Below are positions 17,731 to 26,587 of a stretch of DNA of 64,000 nucleotides, piece after piece. Each line of letters starts with the position of its first letter. The first letter of the stretch is position 1. A model generated the notes under the pieces. That model was given only the letters and a program-made list of their open reading frames with translations, ran no database searches and was not told where the DNA came from. The stretch is from Paracoccus sp. TOH (GTDB taxonomy: Bacteria > Pseudomonadota > Alphaproteobacteria > Rhodobacterales > Rhodobacteraceae): assembly GCF_030388245.1 (NCBI RefSeq), contig NZ_CP098360.1, positions 1,510,501-1,574,500 on the forward strand, written 5' to 3'. The translations under genes and the position numbers were made by a program.

Positions 17731-17759
17731 GAAAAATCCCTGTCCCGCAGAGAAGCGGG
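17731..17759 (-). terminator. Small hairpin with T-run immediately upstream of rpoH
   Basis: On the minus strand CCCGC (17759-17755) pairs with GCGGG (17748-17744) over a 6-base loop, followed after a few bases by GGGATTTTTC (17740-17731), directly before the rpoH ATG at 17728. It may end or attenuate transcription from rluD, or fold over the rpoH ribosome site. Confidence 0.4.
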
Positions 17760-17794
17760 CAATTGTGAACGCTATCAGCGCGGTCCGGGTTCCG

Positions 17795-18820
17795 TCAGCC
17801 CGGCGCGCCGCGCAGTTTGGCCAGCAACCCGGCCATGTCGGGCGGCAGCGGGCTGGCAAAGGTCAGCGTCTGGCCGCTGACCGGATGTTCGAAGCCCAGC
17901 TCGGCCGCATGCAGGGCCTGGCGGGGAAAGGCGGCGACGGCGCTTGCGGCCTCCGCCCCCAGCGCCCGGGCAGAAGCCCGCCTGTTTCCACCATAGACCG
18001 GGTCGCCGACAAGGCCCAATCCCGCATGGGCCATGTGCACGCGGATTTGATGGGTGCGGCCGGTCTCCAGCCGGCATTCGACCAGCATGGCGGCGGGCGG
18101 CGTGCCGAAGGTCTCGACCACCCTGGCCCGGGTCACGGCATGGCGGCCGTTGTGAAAGCTGACCGCCTGGCGCTGCCGGTCGCCGGGATGGCGGCCCAGC
18201 AGGGTGGTGATGCGCAGCACCCCGCCAGGTTCGAAGGCCAGGCCCGGCAGGCCGCGCAGCCGCGCATCCGCCGGGTCGATCATGCCATGCGCGATGGCGA
18301 GATAGCGGCGCTGCGCGCTGTGATCGGCGAATTGCCTTGCCAGGCCCTGATGGGCGCGGTCGGATTTCGCCACCACCAAGAGGCCCGAGGTTTCCTTGTC
18401 GATCCGGTGCACGATGCCCGGCCGCGCCGCGCCGCCGATGCCGGAAAGGCTGTCCGCGCAATGCGCCAGCAGCGCGTTGACCAGCGTGCCCGACGGGCTG
18501 CCGGGTGCCGGATGCACCACCATGCCGGCGGGCTTGTCCACCACGATCAGGTCTTCGTCCTCATAGGCGATGTTCAGCGGGATCGCCTCGGGCAGGGCGT
18601 CAAGCGGCTCGGGTTCGCCGATCTCGACGAAATAGTCGCCGGATTCGGCCCGCGCCTTGCCGTCGGTGACGGAACCCGAGGGGCCGGTCACCGCGCCCTC
18701 GGCGATCAGCCGGGCCAGCCGCGAACGCGACAGCACCGCCTGCTCTGGTGCGCAGAGGGCAAGCGCCTTATCAAGGCGCTCGGACAGACCTTCGGGAATG
18801 GTGATGAGGATTTCGGCCAT
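17795..18820 (-). CDS. rluD: Ribosomal large-subunit pseudouridine synthase (RluD/RluA family)
   Basis: Isomerises uridines to pseudouridine in 23S rRNA. It has 341 residues. An N-terminal S4 RNA-binding domain (ERLDKALALCAPEQAVLSRSR) is followed by the catalytic domain with VDKPAGMVVHPAPG and HRIDKETSGLLVVAKSD, where the Asp is the nucleophile; LETGRTHQIRVH comes later. The start MAEILITIPEG (18820) has the usual N-terminus; the open frame up to 19030 is unlike the family. The S4 domain and length favour RluD. Its ATG overlaps that of the divergent gene at 18819. Confidence 0.88.
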   Translation of the reverse strand: MAEILITIPEGLSERLDKALALCAPEQAVLSRSRLARLIAEGAVTGPSGSVTDGKARAESGDYFVEIGEPEPLDALPEAIPLNIAYEDEDLIVVDKPAGMVVHPAPGSPSGTLVNALLAHCADSLSGIGGAARPGIVHRIDKETSGLLVVAKSDRAHQGLARQFADHSAQRRYLAIAHGMIDPADARLRGLPGLAFEPGGVLRITTLLGRHPGDRQRQAVSFHNGRHAVTRARVVETFGTPPAAMLVECRLETGRTHQIRVHMAHAGLGLVGDPVYGGNRRASARALGAEAASAVAAFPRQALHAAELGFEHPVSGQTLTFASPLPPDMAGLLAKLRGAPG

Positions 18821-19124
18821 GGCACGGGATGATAGGCTGGATGCGGGGCCAGAGGAAGCGCTGCCGATGCTGCGCTGGCTGCGCTTTCTGGTGACCGCGC
18901 TGGCGGCGGTGATGGGCCTGGGCGTCTTGGTGATCGCGGCGCTTCTGTGGCTGCGCCTGTCCGAGGCGCCGCTGCCGGAACTGCCCCAGCACATCGCCCT
19001 GCCCGAGGGCGCGACGCCCGCCGCCGTCACCTTTGCCCGCGACTGGATCGTGGTGGTGACGGAAGCGGGCGCGGTGCTGCTTTACGACCGCCAGGGGCGG
19101 CTGCGCGACCAGGTTCAGCCCTGA
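18819..19124 (+). CDS. Small single-pass membrane protein (DUF6476-like)
   Basis: A 101-residue protein with one membrane segment (RFLVTALAAVMGLGVLVIAA) and a short extracytoplasmic tail (LPEGATPAAVTFARDWIVVV, ending LLYDRQGRLRDQVQP). The arrangement resembles the small Rhodobacterales family DUF6476, whose function is unknown to me. The first ATG (18819) lies inside the divergent rluD start; an alternative ATG at 18867, with AGAGGAAG upstream, would give 85 residues and still include the membrane segment. The family N-terminus favours the longer form. Its end overlaps ubiK by 10 bases. Confidence 0.65.
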   Translation: MARDDRLDAGPEEALPMLRWLRFLVTALAAVMGLGVLVIAALLWLRLSEAPLPELPQHIALPEGATPAAVTFARDWIVVVTEAGAVLLYDRQGRLRDQVQP

Positions 19125-19408
19125 GCCGAGTCACCGGCCTTGCCGCCGTTGGTGCCGGCGGTGCCGGGGGCCTTGCCTTCCAGCGCATCCAGCCGGGCAC
19201 GCAGTTCGGCATTCTCGGTCCTTGCCTTGATCGCCATTTCGCGCACCGCCTCGAATTCCTCGCGGGTGACGAAGTCGCGCTCGGCCAGCCAGCGGTCGAT
19301 CCAGCTGTTGAAGGCGGTCTGCGCCTCGTCCTTGGCGCCCTGCGCCACGCCCATGGCGTTGGTCATCAATTTCGAGAGATCGTCGAGAAAGCGGTTGTTC
19401 GCGGTCAT
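19115..19408 (-). CDS. ubiK: UbiK-like accessory factor (BMFP domain)
   Basis: A 97-residue protein, mostly helical with a C-terminal coiled coil. MTANNRFLDDLSKLMTNAMG at the N-terminus and ERDFVTREEFEAVREMAIKA toward the C-terminus match the BMFP/UbiK family (former DUF526), which binds lipid and assists late ubiquinone synthesis in other proteobacteria. The tail is a low-complexity Gly/Ala stretch. It is convergent with the small membrane gene. The role in ubiquinone synthesis is family knowledge; no ubi gene is adjacent. Confidence 0.8.
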   Translation of the reverse strand: MTANNRFLDDLSKLMTNAMGVAQGAKDEAQTAFNSWIDRWLAERDFVTREEFEAVREMAIKARTENAELRARLDALEGKAPGTAGTNGGKAGDSAQG

Positions 19409-19534
19409 GGCGGGCCTTTCGGTTCAGCGTCGGCCCCTATATGGCCCTGCCGGGGCCGCTGTTCAATCGCCTGACGGCGGCGGTTGACACCGGGCCGCCC
19501 CCGCGTAGCCTGCCCGCGCCGAAACGAGGAGCCC

Positions 19535-20425
19535 ATGATCCCCTTTCCCGACATTTCGCCCGAGATCTTCACCATCCATCTTTTCGGCATGGATTTCTCG
19601 CTGCGCTGGTATGCGCTGGCCTATCTGGCCGGGCTGCTGATCGGCTGGCGCATCATCGTGGCGCTGATGCGGCGGCCGCGGCTTTGGGGCGATGGCGCGC
19701 CGATGCGTCCCGAGCAGGTCGAGGAATTGCTGACCTGGGTGATCGTCGGCGTGGTTCTGGGCGGGCGGCTGGGCTTCGTGCTGTTCTACGAGCCGGGCTA
19801 TTACCTGGCCAATCCCGGACAGATCCCGGTGATCTGGCGCGGCGGCATGTCCTTTCACGGCGGTTTCCTGGGCGTGGTGCTGGCCTCGTGGTGGTTCTGC
19901 CGGCGGCACGGCATTCCGGCGCTGCGGCTGGCCGATGCGCTGTCGGTGGCGACGCCCGTCGGGCTGGGCCTTGGCCGGGTGGCGAATTTCATCAATGCCG
20001 AGCTGTGGGGGCGGCCGACCGACGCGCCCTGGGGGGTGATCTTCCCGGGCGAGGCGGCGCAGGCCTGTCCCGGCGTCGCCGGCCCCTGCGCCCGGCATCC
20101 GAGCCAGCTTTACGAGGCCGGGCTGGAGGGGGTGCTGCTGGCGCTGGTGCTGGTGCTGCTGGTCCGCACTGGCGGCTTGCGGCGGCCGGGGCAGGCGCTG
20201 GGGGTCTTCGTGATGGGCTACGGGTTGTCGCGCTTTGTGGTCGAGTTCTTCCGCCAGGCCGATGCGCAATTCATCACCCCCGACAATCCGCTGGGCCATG
20301 TGCTGGGCGGGCCGGTCTGGGGCGTGACCATGGGGCAGGTGCTGTCGCTGCCGATGGTGCTGGTCGGGCTGGCCTTCCTGATCCGCGCCCGCGCGCGGCC
20401 GGCCATCGCCCCGCCCGCCGCATGA
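19535..20425 (+). CDS. lgt: Prolipoprotein diacylglyceryl transferase
   Basis: Integral inner-membrane enzyme that transfers diacylglycerol from phosphatidylglycerol to the lipobox Cys of prolipoproteins. It has 296 residues with about seven hydrophobic segments. Signature residues are in SFHGGFLGV (the essential His) and [33 protein letters not shown] follows. The start [15 protein letters not shown] at 19535 has GAGGAGC upstream; the open frame to 19484 is unlikely to be translated. Its stop overlaps the next ATG by 4 bases. Confidence 0.96.
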   Translation: MIPFPDISPEIFTIHLFGMDFSLRWYALAYLAGLLIGWRIIVALMRRPRLWGDGAPMRPEQVEELLTWVIVGVVLGGRLGFVLFYEPGYYLANPGQIPVIWRGGMSFHGGFLGVVLASWWFCRRHGIPALRLADALSVATPVGLGLGRVANFINAELWGRPTDAPWGVIFPGEAAQACPGVAGPCARHPSQLYEAGLEGVLLALVLVLLVRTGGLRRPGQALGVFVMGYGLSRFVVEFFRQADAQFITPDNPLGHVLGGPVWGVTMGQVLSLPMVLVGLAFLIRARARPAIAPPAA

Positions 20426-21486
20426 CGCCGCTGGCGCGGACCATTGCCGCGCGCATCCGGCTGTCGGGGCCGATGCGGCTGGACGACTACATGCAGCTTT
20501 GCCTGCTGCATCCCCAGCATGGCTATTACGCGACCCGCGATCCCTTCGGCGTGGCGGGCGATTTCACCACCGCGCCCGAGATCAGCCAGATGTTCGGCGA
20601 GATGGTCGGGCTGGCGCTGGCGCAGGCCTGGCTGGACCAGGGCCGCCCGGCGCCCTTCACCCTGGCCGAGATCGGCCCGGGGCGCGGCACGCTGATGGCC
20701 GACATTCTGCGCGCCATCCGCGTGGTGCCGGGCATGGCCGCGGCGGCGCGGGTGGTGCTGGTCGAGGCCTCGCCGCATCTGCGCCGGGTGCAGCGCGAAA
20801 AGCTGGGCGAAATCAGTCATGTGGAGGATGTGTCCGGGCTGCCGGAAGCGCCGCTGTTCCTGGTCGCCAACGAGTTTTTCGACGCGCTGCCGATCCGCCA
20901 GTTCCAGATGGGCGGGCAGGGCTGGGCCGAGCGGGTGGTGGTCCTGGGGCCCGAGGGCGGGCTGGCGCTGGGGCTCGCCGCGGTGGCCGAACAGCCGCTG
21001 CCGCCTGCGCCCGAGGGCACGGTGCGCGAGCTTTGCCCGGCGGCCGGACCCATCGTCGCGACCCTGGCCGGGCGGATCGCGGCGCATGGCGGCTGCGCCA
21101 TCGTCATCGACTATGGCGGCTGGGACGGGCAGGGCGACACCTTCCAGGCGCTGCGCCGGCACCGGCCCGAGGATCCGCTGGCCCATCCCGGCGAGGCCGA
21201 TCTGACCGCGCATGTCGATTTCGCGCCGCTGGCCGGAACGGCGCGGGCCCTGGGCATCCGCGTCTCGGGCATGTTAAGCCAGGGCGAATGGCTGTTGCGG
21301 CTGGGCATCGCGCAACGGGCGCAGCGCCTGGCGGCGGCCGGGGACGGCGGCGCCATGGCAGCGCTTCATCGCTTGACCGCGCCCGGCGAAATGGGTCACC
21401 TGTTCAAGGTGCTGGCCTTCTGGGCTCGCCATGCGCCCGCGCCTCCTGGAATAGAGCCCCTGGACGATGATGCACACCACGCTTGA
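20422..21486 (+). CDS. Class I SAM-dependent methyltransferase (MidA/NDUFAF7 family)
   Basis: A 354-residue member of the former DUF185 family. Its mitochondrial relative NDUFAF7/MidA methylates an arginine of a complex I subunit during assembly. The N-terminus holds [20 protein letters not shown] and [18 protein letters not shown]. The SAM-binding loop is [17 protein letters not shown], and [12 protein letters not shown] is the family hallmark. The bacterial substrate is not established. The ATG overlaps the lgt stop, and the end overlaps pgeF by 20 bases. Confidence 0.88.
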   Translation: MTPLARTIAARIRLSGPMRLDDYMQLCLLHPQHGYYATRDPFGVAGDFTTAPEISQMFGEMVGLALAQAWLDQGRPAPFTLAEIGPGRGTLMADILRAIRVVPGMAAAARVVLVEASPHLRRVQREKLGEISHVEDVSGLPEAPLFLVANEFFDALPIRQFQMGGQGWAERVVVLGPEGGLALGLAAVAEQPLPPAPEGTVRELCPAAGPIVATLAGRIAAHGGCAIVIDYGGWDGQGDTFQALRRHRPEDPLAHPGEADLTAHVDFAPLAGTARALGIRVSGMLSQGEWLLRLGIAQRAQRLAAAGDGGAMAALHRLTAPGEMGHLFKVLAFWARHAPAPPGIEPLDDDAHHA

Positions 21487-22234
21487 GATCCTGACCCATC
21501 CGCTGCTCGCCTCGGTGCGGCATGGCTTCTTCACCCGCCGCGGCGGCGCTTCCTCGGGGCTGTTTTCCGGGCTGAACTGCGGCTATGGCTCGAGCGATCA
21601 GGGCGAGATGGTGACCATCAACCGCGCCCGCGTCGCCGAGGCGATGGGCGTGCCGCCGGGCGGGCTTGCCACCGTGCATCAGGTCCATTCCGCCGATGTC
21701 GCCGTGCTGCGCGCCGGCGACGAAGCCGCTGATTTCGCGACGATTCGCGCCGACGGCATCGTCACCGACCAGCCGGGCGTGGCGCTGGCGGTGCTGACGG
21801 CGGATTGCCAGCCGATCCTGCTGGCCGACCCCGAGGCCGGGGTGATCGGCGCCGTCCATGCCGGCTGGCGCGGTGCGCTGTCGGGGGTGATCGAGGCGGC
21901 GGTGGGCGCCATGAACGACCTGGGCGCCCGGCGCATCCGCGCGGTGATCGGCCCGACGATCAGCCAGCGCGCCTATGAGGTCGGCGAGGATTTCATGGAC
22001 GCGTTCCTGGCCGAGGATCCGGACTATCACCGCTTCTTCGCCGGTGGGCCGAACGGCCGGCCGATGTTCGACCTGCCCTCGTTCGGGCTGATGCGGCTGC
22101 GCGAGGCCGGGGCCGAGGCGGAATGGACCGGGCGCTGCACCTATTCCGACCCGGAGCGGTTCTTTTCCTATCGCCGCAGCACGCATCAGAACGAGGCGGA
22201 TTACGGGCGGCTGATCTCGGCGATCGCGCTGTGA
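21467..22234 (+). CDS. pgeF: Peptidoglycan editing factor PgeF (laccase-domain protein, YfiH family)
   Basis: A 255-residue member of the family once called polyphenol oxidases. E. coli PgeF removes muropeptide precursors wrongly carrying L-Ser instead of L-Ala, and some relatives act on purine nucleosides. The zinc-site residues lie in TVHQVHSADV (His), LTADCQPILL (Cys) and AVHAGWRGAL (His). FFTRRGGASSGLFSGLNCG at the N-terminus and CTYSDPERFFSYRR at the C-terminus complete the pattern. It starts 20 bases inside the upstream methyltransferase gene, so lgt-midA-pgeF looks like one operon. Confidence 0.9.
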   Translation: MMHTTLEILTHPLLASVRHGFFTRRGGASSGLFSGLNCGYGSSDQGEMVTINRARVAEAMGVPPGGLATVHQVHSADVAVLRAGDEAADFATIRADGIVTDQPGVALAVLTADCQPILLADPEAGVIGAVHAGWRGALSGVIEAAVGAMNDLGARRIRAVIGPTISQRAYEVGEDFMDAFLAEDPDYHRFFAGGPNGRPMFDLPSFGLMRLREAGAEAEWTGRCTYSDPERFFSYRRSTHQNEADYGRLISAIAL

Positions 22235-22545
22235 GGCAACGGGCGTGCGCGGGGCGCGCAACGCGGCTTTCAAAGCGTTGATCCTGCTGGAAATGCGGGC
22301 GTGACGGCCGTACACCGGGCGTACACAGGCCGTATGCCGGGGGGCGGACATTCCCAGCCGGGCCGAGGGGGCCTTGGGCGCTGTCAGCGTCGCGGGACGC
22401 AGCGGTCACAAGACCGTTGCGTCAGCTGGGCAGGGTGGTTTTCCGCGGCAGCCGACGGAATGTTGCGCCGTGCAATTGTCCCGGGGCGAAAAACCGACCA
22501 TGATCGGGGCGCGTGCTTTGGCGCGGAATGTCAGCAGCGATAGGA
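22235..22545. other. Intergenic region with three tandem 11-bp imperfect repeats
   Basis: No credible gene is seen in this stretch between pgeF and the next secreted-protein gene. It contains GGCCGTACACC, GGGCGTACACA and GGCCGTATGCC back to back (22306-22338). The 11-bp spacing is close to one helical turn, so protein binding on one DNA face is possible. The region probably also holds the promoter of the gene at 22546. Confidence 0.45.
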
Positions 22546-23127
22546 ATGTCCCGGTTGAACCCCCTGTTCTACAGCTTCGGGCTGATGCTGCTGGTTTTGG
22601 GCCCGATTTCCGGTGGCGCGGTTCGCGCCGAGAATGTCTCATTGCGGCCGGAGGACTTCATCCCGGTCATCCAAAGCCGGGCGATGACCGAGCGGCTGGA
22701 TGAGCTGGCCGCAGTGTTCGAGAACGATCCGGAGGCCGTTGCATCCCTGGTCGACAATGAGATCGGCGGGCGCATCGCCATGCAGCGCTATGCGAGGGCG
22801 ATGGTCGAGGCCGGGGCGGCGGCGCGGCTTGGCCAGCAATGGGCGTTGTTGATCGCCGACCCGGACAGCCTTGGGCGGCCGGTGTTTCAAGATGGCGGCG
22901 TCCGGTTCCCATTGGCGGCGAATGCGGGGTTTGCGACCGGGGCAATGATGACGGCGCTGAAGGATGATCAAGAGGCGGCCGAACGGTTTGCGCGCGGCGC
23001 AGGTATCTCCACGCCGGTGGCGGGTGAGGCCGCGTCGGAATGGCTCATGAAAGCCGCCGCGCCTTTGTCGCGGCCGGCAAGGGCCGCATTCGGCAGCGCC
23101 ATGCGCGCCGGCGCCCACCAGGAATAG
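22546..23127 (+). CDS. Secreted protein of unknown function
   Basis: A 193-residue protein with an N-terminal signal peptide (MSRLNPLFYSFGLMLLVLG through AVRA, likely cleaved before ENVS). The mature part is helix-rich and acidic and has no Cys in the visible sequence. I recognise no catalytic motif. Longer in-frame starts exist (ATG at 22528, GTG at 22513), but the 22546 start gives the best signal peptide. It is followed after 171 bases by another secreted-protein gene on the same strand. Confidence 0.6.
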   Translation: MSRLNPLFYSFGLMLLVLGPISGGAVRAENVSLRPEDFIPVIQSRAMTERLDELAAVFENDPEAVASLVDNEIGGRIAMQRYARAMVEAGAAARLGQQWALLIADPDSLGRPVFQDGGVRFPLAANAGFATGAMMTALKDDQEAAERFARGAGISTPVAGEAASEWLMKAAAPLSRPARAAFGSAMRAGAHQE

Positions 23128-23298
23128 GCGGTCCGGTCCGCCGGGCCGGGAAAACCGGGTCACGATGGCGAAGGGGCCGGTCGAGACCGATCTTCGGAAC
23201 GGGGCATTCAACCAGGGTGGCCCAGGTCAGTGAACGGGCCGTGTCGCCCGCCGCGGAAGCGCTGGACCAGCAAGTCGAACAGCAATCGGAGTAACGAT

Positions 23299-24012
23299 AT
23301 GCGGACATATGCGATGCTTTTGGCATTTTTGGGGCTGACGATTGCACCGCCCTCGGCGGGGCAGGATTTTCCGGTTCCGTTTGACGGGCTTGCCACAGAC
23401 ATGGCGATGAACGCTTTGCACAGCTCGATGCTCAACAGCATGTTGGAGCAGAATGACGACGAGCCGGCGACGGAAACACGAGCTGCCGTGGAAACCGGCT
23501 ATGCGGCATCGGCAGCGGTAAGCGCGCAGGCGCAGCGCCAGTTCATCGCCTTTGTCCGCGAAACCTCCGGTGCGGCCGGCGCCGAGGCGGTCGAACTGGA
23601 ATTCAGAAAAGCAAGCCCGTCCCAGATCTGGGCCGGGATGGTCGCAGGGGACGGGCTGCGGCCAGGCGATGCGGTGGACGCAGTTGCAGGATACTGGATG
23701 CTCAACTGGATCATCGCCAACAGGGCGCATGAGACGGATTTTGATACCCGCCCCATATTGATTCAGGCCCGGTTGGCGCTGTCGCAAAATGGCGGTTTCC
23801 GGGCGTTGACCGAGGCGCAACGCCAGGAGCTTTCAGAGGTGTTGATGATGAACTTTCTCATTCAACAGGCTGTTTACAGTGATGCTGTGGCGAAGGGGAA
23901 CGAGCCGATGCAGGCGGCGCTTGCCGACGCAGCAGTCGCGCGTTTTCGGAATGAGGCCGGGGTGGACCTGCGCGCGATTACGGTAACGGATCGCGGCTTC
24001 GCATCCCGCTAG
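23299..24012 (+). CDS. Secreted DUF6683-like protein
   Basis: A 237-residue protein with a signal peptide (MRTYAMLLAFLGLTIAPPSAG, then QDFPV). The C-terminal half (GLRPGDAVDAVAGYWMLNWI, then LTEAQRQELSEVLMMNFLIQ, then GVDLRAITVTDRGF) resembles the DUF6683 family of exported alphaproteobacterial proteins, of unknown function. The assignment is from pattern memory and is moderate. The start at 23299 has CGGAGTAACGAT upstream; the frame is open from 23230. Base composition is a little less GC-rich than in the neighbours. Confidence 0.6.
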   Translation: MRTYAMLLAFLGLTIAPPSAGQDFPVPFDGLATDMAMNALHSSMLNSMLEQNDDEPATETRAAVETGYAASAAVSAQAQRQFIAFVRETSGAAGAEAVELEFRKASPSQIWAGMVAGDGLRPGDAVDAVAGYWMLNWIIANRAHETDFDTRPILIQARLALSQNGGFRALTEAQRQELSEVLMMNFLIQQAVYSDAVAKGNEPMQAALADAAVARFRNEAGVDLRAITVTDRGFASR

Positions 24013-24163
24013 CTCGTGCCGGAGACCGCCATGCGACCGTCCCGGCCGACAAGCAGGCGATCATCCATCTTCAGATGGACCAAGCCTTCCGGCGCCGCCC
24101 TGTCGGCCGTCAGCAGCGACGCCGGGCGGCGTCGCGCGACCGTCCGCACCGGCCTCAGCCCCT

Positions 24164-24664
24164 TTATCCCACCGCCGCCGCGCGTTCCTCGACCACCGCG
24201 AAGGGCACGCCGGGTTCGTCCTTGGCGCAGCGGATCACCAGCGAGGTCTTGACCGAGGCCACGTTCGGCGCCGCCGTCAGGCTTTCGGTCAGGAAGCGCT
24301 GGAAGCTTGGCAGGTCGGGCGAGACGCATTTCAGGATGAAGTCGATCTCGCCGTTCAGCATGTGGCATTCGCGCACCAGCGGCCAGTCGCGGCACAGCGT
24401 CTCGAAGGCCGAAAGGTCGCGCTCGGACTGGCTGAGCAGGCGGACCATGGCGAAGACCTGCACCTCGAAGCCCAGCTCGCGGGCGTCGATATCGGCATGG
24501 TAGCCGCGGATATAGCCCATCTCCTCGAGCGCGCGGACCCGGCGCAGGCAGGGCGGGGCCGAGATGCCCACCCGTCGCGCCAGCTCGACATTGGTCATCC
24601 GACCGTCGCCCTGCAGTTCCGCCAGGATTTTTCGGTCGATCTCGTCAAGTCTGGCGCCGCTCAT
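24164..24664 (-). CDS. Lrp/AsnC family transcriptional regulator
   Basis: A 166-residue DNA-binding regulator. The N-terminal helix-turn-helix is LDEIDRKILAELQGDGRMTN through RRVGISAPPCLRRVRALEE; the C-terminal RAM (ligand-binding) domain spans about residues 70-150 (FAMVRLLSQSERDLSAFETL, GEIDFILKCVSPDL). The start MSGARLDEID (24664) has AAGAGGAAC upstream. It is divergent from trxB, an order common in this family of bacteria. The AT-rich patch TTTGCGCAATATTCTTTCC at 24724-24742 between them may be its operator. The effector cannot be told. Confidence 0.88.
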   Translation of the reverse strand: MSGARLDEIDRKILAELQGDGRMTNVELARRVGISAPPCLRRVRALEEMGYIRGYHADIDARELGFEVQVFAMVRLLSQSERDLSAFETLCRDWPLVRECHMLNGEIDFILKCVSPDLPSFQRFLTESLTAAPNVASVKTSLVIRCAKDEPGVPFAVVEERAAAVG

Positions 24665-24827
24665 CTGTTCCTCTTGGGCCGTTCGCTCGGCCAAAATCAT
24701 GCCGGAAGCTACCCCGCCGGGTGGCTTTGCGCAATATTCTTTCCGCCACCGCAGCCTGCCCGCAGGTGGATTGCATGAGGCGGCGGGGGTGATTACCTAG
24801 GCGGCGCAACGCAAAAGGTCCAGCTTC

Positions 24828-25853
24828 ATGTCCCAAGATTCCGTCGATGCCGCCAGCCCCGCTGCCGATGCCGTCCTACCCGCCCATAGCCGGGTGCTGA
24901 TCGTGGGCTCGGGTCCGGCGGGCTATACCGCCGCCGTCTATGCCTCGCGCGCCATGCTGAGCCCGGTGCTGATCCAGGGCATGCAGCCCGGCGGCCAGCT
25001 GACCATCACCACCGAGGTCGAGAACTGGCCCGGCGAGACCGAGATCCAGGGCCCCGAACTGATGGTGAAGATGGAGGCCCATGCCAAGGCGATGGGCGCG
25101 CGCATCTTCATCGACACGGTGACGAAGCTGGACCTGACGGTGCGGCCCTTTGTCGCGACGCTGGATTCCGGCGCCACCATCACCGCCGATGCGGTGATCC
25201 TGGCCACCGGGGCGCAGGCGCGCTGGCTGGGCCTGCCGAGCGAGGAGAAGTTCAAGGGTTTCGGCGTCTCGGCCTGCGCCACCTGCGACGGTTTCTTCTA
25301 TCGCGGCCGCGAGGTGGTGGTGGTGGGCGGCGGCAATACCGCCGTCGAGGAGGCGCTGTTCCTGACCAATTTCGCCAGCAAGGTGACGCTGGTGCACCGC
25401 CGCGACAGCCTGCGGGCGGAAAAGATCTTGCAGGAGCGGCTGTTCCGCCATCCCAAGGTCGCGGTGCTGTGGGACCACGAACTGGCCGAGGTCGAGGGCA
25501 CCGAGGCGCCGCTGGGCGTCACCGGCGTCAAGCTCCGCCACGTCGCGCAGGGAACCGAACAGGTGATCCCGGCGGATGGGGTGTTCATCGCCATCGGCCA
25601 CGCCCCGGCATCCGAGCTGGTGCGGGATCAGCTGGAGCTGCACAATGGCGGCTATGTGAAGGTCGAGCCGGGCACCACCCGCACCTCGATCCCCGGCGTC
25701 TTCGCCGCCGGCGACCTGACCGACCACATCTATCGCCAGGCGGTGACCAGCGCCGGCATGGGCTGCATGGCGGCCTTGGATGCCGAGCGCTGGCTGGCCG
25801 AGCATGACATGGCCGGAGAGCCGAACCGCCACGCCGCCGAGATCCCGGCGTGA
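24828..25853 (+). CDS. trxB: Thioredoxin-disulfide reductase
   Basis: NADPH:thioredoxin oxidoreductase, the cytosolic thiol-reducing system. It has 341 residues with a slightly long N-terminus (about 20 extra residues before the FAD motif). The FAD-binding motif is [20 protein letters not shown], the redox-active CxxC is in [13 protein letters not shown], the NADPH motif is [16 protein letters not shown], and the C-terminal FAD motif is [20 protein letters not shown]. It is divergent from the Lrp gene. The TGA overlaps the GTG of the next gene (GTGA), implying coupled expression. Confidence 0.95.
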   Translation: MSQDSVDAASPAADAVLPAHSRVLIVGSGPAGYTAAVYASRAMLSPVLIQGMQPGGQLTITTEVENWPGETEIQGPELMVKMEAHAKAMGARIFIDTVTKLDLTVRPFVATLDSGATITADAVILATGAQARWLGLPSEEKFKGFGVSACATCDGFFYRGREVVVVGGGNTAVEEALFLTNFASKVTLVHRRDSLRAEKILQERLFRHPKVAVLWDHELAEVEGTEAPLGVTGVKLRHVAQGTEQVIPADGVFIAIGHAPASELVRDQLELHNGGYVKVEPGTTRTSIPGVFAAGDLTDHIYRQAVTSAGMGCMAALDAERWLAEHDMAGEPNRHAAEIPA

Positions 25854-26527
25854 CGGCCTTTGCCGCCTTGCCCGAGCTTTATGTCAGCCCCGCCGCCGGG
25901 CAGGGGCTGCGGGCGGATGCCGCGCGGCTGGCGGCCTGGGACCTGACCGCCGAGCAGACGGCCGAACTGGCGCTGATGATGGATGGCGGGCTGTTTCCGC
26001 TGCGCGGCTACCTGTCCCAGGCCGATCATCAGGCGGTGCTGGCCGACGGCCGGCTGGCCTCGGGCATGGTCTGGCCGCTGCCGCTGGCGCTGGCGGTCCC
26101 GGACGGCCTTGCCGCCGAGCTGGAGCCGGGCCAGGACATCGCGCTGCGGGAACCCGGCGGCGCCGTGCTGGCGATCATGTCGGTGACCGATATCTGGGGC
26201 GCCGGCCCGGCGCTGCTGGGCGGCCGCATCAAGGGGCTGGCGGCACCGCGCGGCCGCGACGCGGCGCTGACCCCGAATGCGCTGCGGGCGCGGTTCCGGG
26301 CGGCGGGCTGCCGGCAGGTGCTGGCCGAGCTTGGCGCGGGCGGGGTGATGCTGCGCCCGGACCGGGGCGAGCCGGTGGCGCTGCCGCTGGCCGTCCAGAG
26401 CGCCCTGGGCCAGGCGATCCTGGCGCGCAACCACGGCGCCACGCATCTGCTGCTGCCCGAGGACGCGGCGGCGCGGCGGCGGCTCTGCGCCCATGCGGAC
26501 GGGCTGGGGCTCGACCCCGTCGGCTGA
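25850..26527 (+). CDS. Shortened ATP-sulfurylase-like protein lacking the catalytic motif
   Basis: A 225-residue protein. Residues 7-155 match the N-terminal PUA-like domain of ATP sulfurylase ([57 protein letters not shown]). Residues 193-199 (RNHGATH) match a conserved stretch that in full enzymes lies much further on. The segment between, which normally holds the QxRNPxHxxH and VGxTKxGD motifs, is missing, so sulfate adenylylation is very unlikely. The start is a GTG overlapping the trxB stop. The frame is intact, so it may be a pseudoenzyme, not a pseudogene. Two glycosyltransferase genes follow. Confidence 0.72.
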   Translation: MTAFAALPELYVSPAAGQGLRADAARLAAWDLTAEQTAELALMMDGGLFPLRGYLSQADHQAVLADGRLASGMVWPLPLALAVPDGLAAELEPGQDIALREPGGAVLAIMSVTDIWGAGPALLGGRIKGLAAPRGRDAALTPNALRARFRAAGCRQVLAELGAGGVMLRPDRGEPVALPLAVQSALGQAILARNHGATHLLLPEDAAARRRLCAHADGLGLDPVG

Positions 26528-26587
26528 CGGCGCGTTGACCGGCACGGCCGCATCGCCTATCGCAAGAGGCAGAGAGTGGGAGCGCAG

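Noticed and set aside
18867..19124. Separate annotation of the shorter form of the small membrane protein.
   Set aside because: It is the same gene; the start-site choice is discussed in the entry beginning at 18819.
24009..24395. Minus-strand open frame whose end reads like a coding remnant (GLVHLKMDDRLLVGRDGRMA).
   Set aside because: It runs antisense through most of the Lrp gene, and only about 35 residues looked plausible. High-GC DNA gives many such frames and no family match came to mind.
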